Of a DNA stretch of 64,000 bases, positions 1 to 9,635 are shown piece after piece. The first letter of the stretch is position 1. Each line of letters opens with the position of its first letter. The position numbers and the translations under genes were made by a program. The notes below the pieces were generated by a model. That model saw only the letters and a program-made list of their open reading frames with translations, did not search any database and had not been told where the DNA came from. Source of the DNA: Wolfiporia cocos (taxonomy: Eukaryota > Basidiomycota > Agaricomycetes > Polyporales > Phaeolaceae); assembly GCA_029448655.1 (NCBI GenBank), contig JACCLO010000013.1:806001-870000 (forward strand), read 5' to 3'.

Positions 1-3000
1 AGAGCTTGGAAAAACTTCGAGGTGAACTGGGGGCCTCGGTCCGAGATGATTTTCCTAGGGAGCCCGTACTTCGAGTAGATTTTCCGGTGGAATATGTCGG
101 CGGCTCCTTCGCTGGTGATGGTCTTATCGCATGGGGTCAGGGATATCGCCTTTGACAGCCCATGATCGACAACGACCATAACCGAATCATATTTCCCTAC
201 CCGGGGGAGGTCGGTGATGAAGTCCACTGAGCATTGTGAGAAGGGGAGTGCGTCTTTTCGGGTCGGAATCGGTTGCAGCGGTGCCTTTGTCGGATGTCGG
301 TCGGGTTTCATCTGCTGACAGATGGCGCAGCCTTTGACATATTCGGCCACGGTTTTTTGCAGGTCGGGCCACCAGAAGTGCTCTTGCACCTTCAGGGTCG
401 TTCCCCAAATTCCGGGGTGGCCTGCCGCTATTGGGTCGTGATATCTTGAGATAACGTCCTTTCTCAGGTCCGGGTCTCTTGGCACGTACATCCGCCCCTT
501 ATACAAGAGGACCCCTTCGGTGTACTGCCAGTCTTCCATTACTGTCCTTAAAGGAGGCTGTTCCCCTTGTTCAAGGGCGCGGAGTCCCTGTTCCGTGATC
601 GGATCGAAGGACTTCGCGATCTTGATCCGATCGATGATCGGGACTTCGATTGCGTGAATGAATAGGGTATCGGGCAGCATCAGAATGTCTTCGTTGTCGT
701 GGTCGGAGCTGTCCAAGTTCATGAGGCGCGAGAGGGTGTCCGCCATTACCAACTTCTTTCCTGGTACGTGCTGCAGCCGTATGTCGAATTGAGATAGTAA
801 CAGGTGCCATCTCGCTTGCCTCCGATTCAATCTCTGGGCGCTTCGCCAATACGTAAGGTTCTGGTGATCGCTCCTGATCAGGATCTGATGTGGACCCCCT
901 TCTAGAAGGTGGCGCCATTCTTCCAGCGCGCGAACCACTCCTAGGAGTTCTCGATCGTAGATTTCGTAGTTTCGTTCGGCCGGGGTGAGGGACTGCGATA
1001 GATAGCCCACTGGTCGCTCGTTTCCGTTATCGTCTTTTTGTTTGAGCACTGCTCCGAGGGCGAACTGGGAGGCGTCGGTTTCCAGGATAAAGGGTTTCTC
1101 TTTGTCGGGGAGGAGCAGCGCGGGGGCTGTTACGAACTGACTTTTTAAGAATTCGAACGCCTCGCTTTCTCGTTCTGTCCACTTGAACCCTGTGCCTGTT
1201 GCCGTTTTTGTGAGGTCGATGAGCGGTCGCGCGTGCGCGGAATAGTGGTCGATGAACTTTCTGTAGAAGTTCGCGAACCCTAAGAAGGAGCGGACCCCTT
1301 TGACATTTCGCGGGGGTGGCCAGTCGCGGATCCCTTTGAGCTTGGCGGGGTCCATCTGGATTTGGCCGGGGGCGATTACGAGTCCAAGGAACTCTACCCT
1401 CTCTACCCCGAACGCGCATTTCTCGGGCTTCACGAATAGCTTTTCTTCAGCCAGCTTTTGCAGGACTCGTCGCTCTCATTCTCTGTGGGTCGTTTGGTCT
1501 GGAGAGAAGATGAGGATGTCGTCCATGTAGACTAATACCCATCCTTCCGTGATTTCCTCTTTTAGTATCTCGTTCATCATGGCCTGGAACGTTGCTGGTG
1601 AATTGCACATCCCAAAGAACATTACTGTTGGTTCGTAGAGGCCAGCATTGGTTTTGAATGCGCCCTTCCATTGATCGCCTTCTCGGATCCGTACGTTGTT
1701 ATATCCTGCTCGCAGGTCCATTTTGGTGAACACCTTTGCCCCTCTTAGCTTCTCGATGAGTTCGGATATCAGGGGTAGGGGATAAGCGTTCTTAACCGTT
1801 CCTTCGTTTAGGTATTGGTAGTCCTGGCAGGGCCTTAGCCCTCCGTCTTTCTTTGGGACGAAGAAGGCGGGGGACGCCATGGGAGACTTTGATGGTCGGA
1901 TGAATCCCTTGGCGAGATTTTCTGCCAGAAATTCGTCCATGGCCTTTTGTTCTCTGGGGGACAGCGAGTATACCTTGCAGTCCCGGGGTACGAAGTCAGG
2001 TTTTAGTTCGATAGCATGGTCCCACGGTCTCGAAGGGGGAAACGCGGCTGCGGCTTTCTTGCTGAAGACGTGTGCGAAGTCTTTCAGGTGTTCGGGGAGG
2101 GCGTCCTCTGCGGGCCCCCTTTTCTCTGTCTCGGAGAGTTTCTGGGACTTCGTTATTACCTTGCGTATGCGGGATAGGGCTGCGCTTTCCTGCCGGAATC
2201 GCCTTGGGTTCCTGGTTCTAGGGGCGACCAGTTTCTTGGTTCGGACAAATCTCCTGAGTAGTTGGTATTCTTCGTCTGAGATGGGATCCTCCACTGGCTG
2301 CCGAGTGTCGGTGGAGCCGAAGCCCGCATCCCCTCTCTTTGTTTCATCGAGCTCCTCTACCTGGACTACTTCGGGGGTGAGGGCTTGTTCAAATATTATT
2401 CGCGCAATGCGCATTCCGGGAATGATACGATGAGGTGTCGTCGATTGGTTGAACAGGATGACTTGGACTTCTCCGCGATAGTCAGGATCGATCACTCCTG
2501 CCCCAACCGTGAGCCCGTGTTTGAGCGTGAGGCCCGATCGTGAGGCTATCCTCCCGTAAGGGATCTCCATCCGAACCCCGGTGGGGATCGCCTTCCATCC
2601 CCCAGGGGTGATTTCCTCATCCTTCGAGGCGTATAGGTCGTATCCAATGGCACCGTCGGTTTCCCGCGTTGGGAGCTTCCCTTCGGGGGCTACTGTCATT
2701 TTGACAGTGTCGAGTTGGATTATGGCGTCGGTTGTTCGGGCTTTTTCTGTTGGTTTGTCAGGGGCGATATCGACCTTCCCTGTTGCCCAATCGATGACAG
2801 GGCTCTCCTTTTTCAACCAATTGTATCCGAGGATTACTTCTTCTTTTCCGATGTTTCCTACGAGGAAGCGGACTTTTCGTTCCTTTCCTCCGTATTTGAT
2901 GGGGAGGTAGACTTCCCGATCTACCTGTCCGTCCTTGTTGGTGGTTCCATCGACGTTCCGGACGGTGATTGGGTTCCTTAGAGGTCGAGTCACGATTCGG

Positions 3001-3180
3001 TGTCGAATGACAAGTTTCGAATGGATCAGGGAGGACATGGCTCCTGAGTCGATGAGGGCGTTTACTTTCACGGCTTTCTGCAGCTTCAGGGTTACGGGGA
3101 TAAACAGCGACCGGTCGCGTTCATACGAGGTAATTACATGAGCTGCGCTTTCGGGAGGTAAGACCGTGCGCTTCCTCCCT
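1..3180 (-). pseudogene. pol: pol of element 1: protease, dUTPase, RT, RNase H, integrase (partial)
   Basis: Read from about 3180 leftwards, the frame shows an aspartic protease (ALIDSGAM near 3060), then a complete dUTPase at about 2711-2304 with all five family motifs (AIGYDLYAS, GRIASRSGL, GVIDPDYRGEVQV, RIARIIFE, RGDAGFGST). The reverse transcriptase follows with YMDD near 1520. One in-frame TGA at 1476-1478 comes just after the RT catalytic region. Beyond it the same frame stays open through RNase H (ETDASQF near 1080), the integrase zinc-binding region and the second catalytic Asp in the DRGPQF motif at the window edge. CGA (Arg) would suit the TGA position, so I treat it as a decay stop. 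Pol is offset from gag and opens within about 10 nt of the gag stop, so a ribosomal frameshift probably joined them. This is inferred, and I see no classic slippery heptamer. Confidence 0.9.
2304..2711 (-). other. dUTPase domain between protease and RT (element 1)
   Basis: A roughly 136-residue trimeric-type dUTP pyrophosphatase is fused in pol. Motif 1 AIGYDLYAS, motif 2 GRIASRSGL, motif 3 with the catalytic Asp and stacking Tyr (GVIDPDY), motif 4 RIARIIFEQ and the glycine-rich motif 5 RGDAGFGSTD are all present and in order. In the family, motif 5 closes over the nucleotide of the neighbouring subunit. The expected role is to lower dUTP during reverse transcription. It lies after the protease, unlike the dUTPase of the second element in this window. 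Confidence 0.92.
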
Positions 3181-4828
3181 ATTCGAAATCCTGGTCATCG
3201 AGAATCTGGGCAAGGAACGAGGGGTTCTTAGCTTTGAGAATCCTGATCGCGTTAACTGCTTCTTCCACTGCGGTGGCTCCATCGTCCTCGTCCTCGGTGT
3301 CTTCTTCTTCCGTGTGAGCGGCGGGGTTCCCCTCCTCTACGGCCTCTACCTTTCGAGCTTTGCCCTTCGCAAGAGGCTTCTTCTTTCGCTTTGGGCAGTT
3401 GCTGGAGAGGTGGCCCTTCTCCTTACAATTGAAGCACCGCCCCTCAGTTTGGAGTTTGCGTCGCTCTTCTGTGGACATTCGGTCAACGTCCATTGCATTC
3501 GGGTCTTTCGCGGGAGTCGGTGCGGCTGGGGAGCTAGGTCCCTTGGGTCGCCATTGGGGTTTCTTCTTGGGGTCTCCTCGTCCTTTGATGAACGTGTTAT
3601 AATTGTTCTCGTTGATGGACGCTTGTTTCATCCAGTCCGTGAGGGTTACGACGGGGGGAACAATATTTATGATATGTGTAACGAGTGCGGGTCGGATGGC
3701 TCTCTTGTACAAGGTGACGAGGAGTGGGTTGCACTGTTGTCGGTCCAGTCCCGTTTTCCCTACGAGGTTATCGAATTCAATATTGAAGTCGTCGATGTTC
3801 TTCTTCTCCTGCCTGAGGTCGAAGAGATCGTCATTGGTTTTCTGTTTCTCTTTGATGGGCTCGAATGCGGCGTCGAATTCTGCACTGAACTGGAGTAGCG
3901 TGGGGAGGACGAATGCTCCTGTCGCCGGATCTGTGTGCTTAGCGTAGTAGTTCTCCTTCCATTGGTCTACTCGGTCGCTTCCTCGAATGTAGGACATGAT
4001 GAAGAGGATTTTCTGATCGTCGGTCTGGTAGTCTGCCGCGAACATGGTGAACCATGTGTTGCAATCATTCTTGAAGTGTTGTAGCTTCTTTCGTTCTCCC
4101 TTGAAGGGTTCGGGGGTGGCGAGCTTTATGCGGTTCCCTCGCCCTGGTGGGGCGAACTGCCCGCCCCATCCTGCGGGGTTCCCTCCGCCTGGGGGGCCTC
4201 CTCCGCCCGGTGGTCCTCCTCCTCTGCCTGGCGGTCCTCCTGGATTGCCTCCTGCGCCGCCTGCTGGATTACCGGTGCCGCCCGGGGGACCTTCGCCCCC
4301 GGGGGGACCTCCCCCTCCAGGAATTCCTCCTCCTCCAGACGCTCCTGGTCCGGTGGGGTTTGTTCCGCTAGGATTTCCAGGTAGCGGATTATTAACTGGC
4401 GGAGAGATATTGGCCACTCCCCCTGCGCCCTGGCTCGTGCCGCTGCTTCCCGGAACAGCACTTCCGCCCAAGGTTGTACCTCCCAGACCCATGCTTCCTC
4501 CTGCAGGGTTGGGGTTCGTTGTCTGTCCTCCGAGTTGTCCATCGCCTGTTCGAGATATGGTGATGGTCGGTGTCATCAAATTTGTGACGTTTCCGAAGCG
4601 TTCGAAAGCGGTGCGCGTCTGCTCCCAGGGGTCGTTTGAGGATGGGGGTAACTGTACCCACGAGGGAACAAGTCTGTCTGGAGTCGGGACGGTGAGATAC
4701 CCTCCTTTCGTAAAGAACCCTGCGGGGGGATCTCTCCACTCGAGTTTGTCTTCGTAGTAGATGCGCCTGTATTCTTCGGGGAGCAGATGGATCAACCGGT
4801 TCGGGAGATCCAGGTCAAAGCGTTGCAT
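3179..4828 (-). CDS. gag: Gag of element 1 with Gly/Pro-rich tract and CCHC zinc knuckle
   Basis: This is a 549-residue Gag, intact from ATG to TAG. Residues about 98-230 are an extreme Gly/Pro/Asn low-complexity tract (repeats such as GGGPPGGG). Residues about 235-410 form the capsid-like retrotransposon Gag core. A single CX2CX4HX4C zinc knuckle (CFNC..KGH..NC) lies at about 455-468, followed by a Lys-rich stretch and an acidic tail. The protein should coat the RNA in cytoplasmic particles. Its start is only 45 nt from the LTR, so the untranslated leader is essentially the R-U5 part plus the primer site. The Pro-rich opposite-strand reading frame at 4044-4757 is a shadow of the Gly/Pro tract. 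Confidence 0.92.
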   Translation of the reverse strand: MQRFDLDLPNRLIHLLPEEYRRIYYEDKLEWRDPPAGFFTKGGYLTVPTPDRLVPSWVQLPPSSNDPWEQTRTAFERFGNVTNLMTPTITISRTGDGQLGGQTTNPNPAGGSMGLGGTTLGGSAVPGSSGTSQGAGGVANISPPVNNPLPGNPSGTNPTGPGASGGGGIPGGGGPPGGEGPPGGTGNPAGGAGGNPGGPPGRGGGPPGGGGPPGGGNPAGWGGQFAPPGRGNRIKLATPEPFKGERKKLQHFKNDCNTWFTMFAADYQTDDQKILFIMSYIRGSDRVDQWKENYYAKHTDPATGAFVLPTLLQFSAEFDAAFEPIKEKQKTNDDLFDLRQEKKNIDDFNIEFDNLVGKTGLDRQQCNPLLVTLYKRAIRPALVTHIINIVPPVVTLTDWMKQASINENNYNTFIKGRGDPKKKPQWRPKGPSSPAAPTPAKDPNAMDVDRMSTEERRKLQTEGRCFNCKEKGHLSSNCPKRKKKPLAKGKARKVEAVEEGNPAAHTEEEDTEDEDDGATAVEEAVNAIRILKAKNPSFLAQILDDQDFE

Positions 4829-4861
4829 GGACTTGCACTCTTGGTAAGTGAGTCTGTTAAG

Positions 4862-4872
4862 AGCTCGACCTT
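4862..4872 (-). promoter_or_regulatory. Self-complementary primer-binding site of element 1
   Basis: On the minus strand, one base past the LTR end, the sequence AAGGTCGAGCT is the exact reverse complement of AGCTCGACCTT at 5049-5039 inside the LTR. The latter begins about 35 nt after the TATA box, so it should be the first 11 nt of the transcript. This is the arrangement known for Tf1/sushi-type self-priming. No tRNA 3'-end match was recognised. Confidence 0.75.
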
Positions 4873-4873
4873 C

Positions 4874-5406
4874 TGTTACGGATCGAATATCCGTTCAGCT
4901 GAGATGTTAAGTCGAGTTACTCAGCGTATCGAGTAGCGCACTACTCGTCGGACTCAGCAGAGTCGAGCGTCGATATACTGGCTGCAGACTTAATTGCTTA
5001 AGTCTTTGAGAACGAGTATAGGATCCTTGTAATTCAACAAGGTCGAGCTGAGGAACTCGGCCAGTATTTACAACAGGGTCTTTATACTACGATTCTGTAA
5101 TCGGGGTCATAGTGTCCTTGGTACTGCTACCACTAAGTCCATAAGGTTAGTACGCTACGATAACTAAGCCGAAACGCTGCGGTTGAGCGCAACAATGGCT
5201 GAAACGTAGAAGCTCTGTAGATATACAACAGATATCACCCAGAACCTGATGCACTACGAGACTAGGGGCGTAGGGTTGTTGCACATGAAACGAGGGTCGG
5301 TGGTTGAGCAGGGACCCTAAGAATAACCGGTCAATACAGCGGTTGAACGCTAAGTCCTCCTCTCCAGTGAGGCGTCAAAATATGCGGATTCATACGGATC
5401 GTAACA
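4874..5406 (-). repeat. 5' LTR of element 1
   Basis: The 533-bp LTR has 7-bp inverted ends (TGTTACG and CGTAACA). It was recognised by similarity of its ends and internal blocks to two solo LTRs at 19369-20076 and 27549-28135. On the minus strand it holds a TATA box (TATAAA, 5086-5081) about 35 nt before the predicted transcript start near 5049. Confidence 0.9.
5081..5086 (-). promoter_or_regulatory. TATA box in LTR of element 1
   Basis: TATAAA on the minus strand (context GTAGTATAAAG), about 35 nt upstream of the predicted transcript start. The equivalent TATA is kept in the solo LTR at 19369-20076. Confidence 0.6.
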
Positions 5407-6360
5407 GCGCAGGAAGATAGAAGGCATACTCACCATTGCATTGATTGCCTGTGCATACTTGTGTGTGTTGGTATGGTGATCACCCAAAGCCTGTGGCACA
5501 CTCGATGGTCAGCATTGTGGAGCGGAACAGTGCATATATGTGCACATATAGGGAGAAGAAATGACAGTTGACACACCAGATATTGGAGAGTGAGGTCAAG
5601 TAGTGCCCAGGTAGGCATTTTGTGTCTGTTATGACAAGAGAGATACACGTGCAGTGAGCAAGCAGGGTCGCAGGCAAAGATCACAACAAGCAGCATCGAG
5701 AGAAGAGAAAAAGAGACAAGGGAGAGAGATGCAGACAGGGTAGGTTACATAGGTACGCATGGGTGACAGGCTGAGCCTGGGTGTCAAGAGGATACTGGAG
5801 AGAAGGACAAATGCATAAAGAACGTTGAGAGCTAGCATTTATGGTACTTGACTCCAAGTTTCGAGAGCCGACTGAAAGTATGACAGATCACAATGTATGA
5901 CAAAGATGTTGCCCAATCAAGTAAGGGACTTGATAGGAGCCGTGTCATGACTATACTGCGCATGTTCAGACACCGCCCCACTACATGTGGACACCTTTCT
6001 GTTTTATGTATAATCGTTTAATCCCTACAGTGGTTGTAGTCAATGTATGTAGCACATGAAAAATATGGTTCGGCTTTGTGTACTTTGTGATTTAGAGGAA
6101 TCAAGCTAGGGCTGTATAACTAAGTAAAAGCATGGGTCTTGATCCTGCCAATGACATTCCCATCCTCATTAGTACTGCCATCAATATTTACGTCCTTGTT
6201 GATCCTGCAACTCAGACTTCTGTCCTCGTTGATCCTACAAATCATATTTCTGTCCTCATCGATCCTGCTATTACCCCATGCATAGTATTTGCTAATATAT
6301 TCGTATATCTAGTCAACTGGTCATTACAATGGTTGACGGACTAGGAATGAGAGTTCGCGT
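5407..6360. other. Gene-free stretch with a 30-bp tandem repeat
   Basis: No convincing gene was found; the reading frames here lack recognisable domains. At 6141-6270 there is an imperfect 30-bp tandem repeat, each unit starting GATCCTRCHA, with starts at 6141, 6201, 6231 and 6261. In one frame it encodes a decapeptide repeat with the core VDPA. Confidence 0.5.
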
Positions 6361-7180
6361 TTTGCCAATGGAGTTCTTCGATGCCATAGCATCCACAACC
6401 TTCTATAGCCACCTCCCACCCACAGTCAAAACCTTCCCCACCGAACCTAGTGATGCAAAGCCCGGCTCAAAGCCGTGAGCCGGGCCTGACCGAGCCGAGT
6501 TGAGCCGAGCCGAGCCGAGCCTTTGGGGCGGCTCAGGACGGCTCAGGGCCCGGCTTGGATTGTGAGCCGGCCGTAGCCGAGCCCTGAGCCGGCGGCTTCA
6601 GGCGCGCAACTGTAGCTTCGCTGTAATGAGTGAAAATGGAACAAGAATTGCATAGTTTCATCTTAAATACTCTCAACAACCGTACAATGACTTATGATCC
6701 GCTAACGTAGTGCGAATCTTCGTAACTACATGTTACGATCGGGGTTGCGATCAGAGTTGTGATCGAGACCTGGGTTTTCCGTCAATGTCATAAGCAGCTG
6801 TAAGGACACTTCTAGATCAGAATCACAATAATAATGGACATATATGCATTGTGAATACATTGTGCTGCCATTTCGAACTGTAGAAACTAATAATTCTGAG
6901 GTTGTTCCTGATTGCCCATAAGCCCCGGCCTGAGCCTGAGCCGGGCCCAAGCCCCGGGCTTTGAGCCGAGCCGGGCTTTGCACATCACTAACCGAACCAC
7001 TCACTTGGCTCTACCCCGACATCCCCGTATGGAAGCTCCGATCTTCCGTTCTCCTCACATTCACTGACAACCACAACCACGACATCTTAGCTGCACTACA
7101 CCAAGCCATCCGCGAATTCAGCACCACCGAACCCACCACCATCTTCCATGACATCTTCTTGAAGTCTCTCACGGGGAACC
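6361..7180 (+). pseudogene. Unrecognised coding remnant split by a hAT-like MITE
   Basis: If the MITE at 6448-6990 and one copy of its 8-bp duplication are removed, an open frame runs across the junction from about 6370 to 7180. It has codon-like character (residues near the junction read KTFPTEP then LTWLYPD). I do not recognise the family. The frame becomes unstructured after about 7180, so this is probably a fragment of a larger, lost gene. The right-hand MITE border shows no usable splice acceptor, so I treat it as broken. Confidence 0.4.
6448..6990. mobile_element. hAT-like MITE, GC-rich family, copy A
   Basis: The 543-bp element is flanked by perfect 8-bp duplications ACCGAACC (6440-6447 and 6991-6998). 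Ends are TAGTGATG and CATCACTA. Both subterminal regions carry arrays of GAGCCGGGC/GGCTCA-like motifs in opposite orientation, and the middle is AT-rich. Family members B (34726-35354) and C (41856-42505) share the ends and subterminal style. The 8-bp duplication and TAGTG ends fit the hAT superfamily; it has no coding capacity. Confidence 0.85.
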
Positions 7181-7448
7181 GGCGTTCGATCTCTCCGAGA
7201 TTCGTACCACGCGATGAACACTGCTCTTGTACTTTCGGTGCGACTGTATATCAACGAGATACGATTGCCGGTAGTGGACATGGCAAAGATAAGAATCAAA
7301 CCTTATCTGTCGATAGCATATCCGAGCTATGTATGAGCTCTAGTGGGATATGACATCTCGAAGGATATTTCGCATGGTCTAAAGTGCATCGGACAGAGGT
7401 GATTTCCAAGCCATGATTCCGTGCGCGTCCTTTCGAGTTTTTAAGCTT

Positions 7449-7592
7449 ATCACGCGCTGGTGTGGACCCAATACGATGTTTCAGCGGTAATGCAATAGCT
7501 ATTGCGCTAAAAGGGCAGAATGCCAACTCTGTTGGCATCTGTGGGTCTCAGTACTTAAGCTACCACGGCACATGGTCGTGACGTGCTCGTGG
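7449..7592. repeat. Short interspersed repeat, about 145 bp, intact copy
   Basis: Begins ATCACGCGCT and ends GTGCTCGTGG, with an internal perfect hairpin TGCCAAC-TCT-GTTGGCA. A second copy at 18083-22657 is split by the pogo element at a TA in the GCAATA block. The imperfect short terminal inverted repeats (TCACGCGC, with RC CACGAGC) and the 7-bp duplication CATGATA at the second copy suggest a non-autonomous DNA transposon. Confidence 0.6.
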
Positions 7593-7816
7593 CGTTCCTT
7601 CTATTAGAGCATGTCATGTATCAGCTTCTGATCTGTCATGAATACCTTGGAAGCGATCATAGGTGAACCGCATGCATTGGATGTGGTTTGCTTCCTGAGA
7701 AGCACCCCTGCGAAGCAAGCATCCGCTCAATCTGCTTATAAATAGGCTTTAGAGCCATTCGAGTGGATACGACTCTCCCGAGGATACCTATCTTCAGCCT
7801 GTTCTTTAACCGAAGC

Positions 7817-9424
7817 AATGTCGGATGATAGCACCGCGGCGCTCGTGGCGTACTACTATCAACTGTAAGTCCTCCATATATTCTTGATTGTTTCATGTTC
7901 GACTACCAACCCTTCAGCGATGTCGAAGACTATTGCATTGCTGCAGGGGCAGGCAAGTCTACAGCTTTCATGTTGCGGTAGCGAGGCGTGCACTGATGGG
8001 TGCTACAGCACTGCTTTTATATGAATATGCAATTACACTACATCGAGAAGTCCATTTCATGTGGAGAAGTGGCATCAACCGCTCCACGGCCATCTCTTTA
8101 CTGAATCGCTGCATTATGATATTCATGGCTATCATGTATGTGATGGACTTACCATTCTGGACGAGTATTGCGGTAAAATTCGTGGAATTATTCATGTCTA
8201 TTCACAATTCTCATCCATCAATAGAGGTGTGTATGACTCTCCTAGGGTCTATATCTTCTTCAATGCGTATCATCCGTGATCAGTGGGAAAGCGCTTATTG
8301 TATTAGACGGCCTCATAGACGACGCATCTGGTGCGATGTGGGCAGGTTAGAGAGTTTGGCATTGTCACTATATAGCTGATCTGATCCATGTGCAGTATTT
8401 TCCGGTCTACGTGTTTACGCCGTCTGCGAACGAAGGTGGTCTCCCGCTGTACTAACGATGATCTTGGGTTTCGCGCCCGTAGCCATGAATCTGGTCAGCT
8501 CACTTGCTTAAGACTTGCGTTACAGCCTCATGAGCCACCCACTGTGTTGGCTGCAGGCATATCAAGCTGCATCGTCTTTGACAGTCGATGATGGCACAAT
8601 CCAGCAGCTTGTCAGAATCTCCGACTCGACGCAACTGAAGTGGGTGCATTTGTTCGTGGAATTCAACTCGTTTGGAATACTGACATGTAACCTGCAGGAG
8701 TGAGCACTGGTCATATACCGTGAGCCGAGCAGCGAAGATACTAATGCCATGCCAGTGGAAATATCCAGTAGGATTTGCGTGGTAGTGTCCGATGCTATCG
8801 TTGCTGCTACGACGTGGTATAGGGTTCGTGGCTATTACAATAACGAGGCAGCCCAATCAGATGAGGAGACATCTACTGTTGGGCACCTCCTTCTAAGGGA
8901 CGGTGAGTCTCAGGCACAGATCTATGTGGATGGTTCTTAAAACGACCTTCTTCATGCAGGGACATTATATTCCAGGTAACTTAGCTGATATACGGGATCT
9001 CTCCCACTAAGAGCATACACAGTTTTCTTCTGTTGCTTAATATAGTCACGGTAGTCCTATGGTATCAAAATGTAAGCCTTCACGTGTTCGAATTGCTCTG
9101 CTCATTGACACTTATTCCATAATTCCATAGATCACCCTCGGTCTCGCCAACCTGACCTCTGCGTTGGTTGTTTTATTTGAACGAAGTTAGCAGATATTCA
9201 TTCGTCCGTGCAGACTCACTTCGATATTCATCTCGCGTCTCATGCTGAGTCTCCGCGAGGCCTCTTTCGATCCCGATGATCCTACGGGACTGAAAACAAC
9301 ACGCAGTGGCGCAGGGAGCACCCTGCAATTTCGTCAGCATCAAACTGATCTGGAGCTTCAGTCCATCGAGACGACAGAGGATTTGCAGATACCTTCCGAT
9401 CATATATTAAGTGATGAACAATAA
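7817..9424 (+). CDS. DUF6533-type seven-TM membrane protein
   Basis: Start ATG at 7817 (MSDDSTAALVAYYYQL), then a GTAAGT intron. The next exons read LDVEDYCIAA and TALLLYEYAITLHREVHFMW. This matches the Agaricomycetes DUF6533 signature (aromatic-rich YEY..T..REV.F.W), followed by a hydrophobic helix (LLNRCIMIFMAIMYVMDLPFW). Later exons carry more helices: ISSRICVVVSDAIVAATTWY near 8760, an exon reading RDGTLYSR around the intron at 8905, LLLLNIVTVVLWYQN near 9020, and TLGLANLTSALVVLFER near 9130. The cytoplasmic tail (SLREASFDPDDPTG...) ends with TAA at 9422-9424. Exon edges are approximate. The function of this family is unknown. A paralogue lies at 60886-63541. Confidence 0.7.
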
Positions 9425-9635
9425 ATGATCAGCGGGATATTATGCTGGACTGTGTCCGTTTCGTGTAATTTAAATGAAATGTGTCATAAAAATGTGGCAA
9501 GATCATCTAATTGATGGTATGGCAAGACCGCCGGAGCGAATCGCCCTATGTATGGTATTAGGCTCTGTGTATCAACGCACTTCGATAGTCAAATTATCCG
9601 GGAAATGTGCTGGACCGACAGTGCGAGCTCGTTAC
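9425..9635. other. Degraded sequence beyond PKS DH remnant
   Basis: This lies between the DUF6533 stop and the last recognisable PKS exon. The next PKS exon is expected here on the minus strand, but no conserved DH sequence was found. Confidence 0.3.

Larger units (their letters stand above)
1..5406 (-). mobile_element. Ty3/gypsy LTR retrotransposon with internal dUTPase (element 1), cut by window edge
   Basis: The element reads on the minus strand from its 5' LTR (4874-5406) through gag and pol, and runs off the left edge inside the integrase. Domain order is Gag with zinc knuckle, protease, dUTPase, reverse transcriptase, RNase H, integrase. The LTR has TGTTACG/CGTAACA ends. Only about 45 nt separate LTR and gag start. 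The coding frames are nearly intact, with a single in-frame TGA seen in pol. Two solo LTRs of the same family lie at 19369-20076 and 27549-28135. The target duplication cannot be tested because the 3' end is outside the window; the flank after the LTR is GCGCA. Confidence 0.93.

Noticed and set aside
571..1419. Arg/Pro-rich minus-strand frames in the pol region
   Set aside because: They are out of frame with the RNase H and integrase reading frame, which is open here.
4044..4757. Long Pro/Gly-rich frame on the plus strand (237 codons)
   Set aside because: It is the antisense shadow of the Gly/Pro tract of Gag, which has a zinc knuckle and a capsid core in its own frame.
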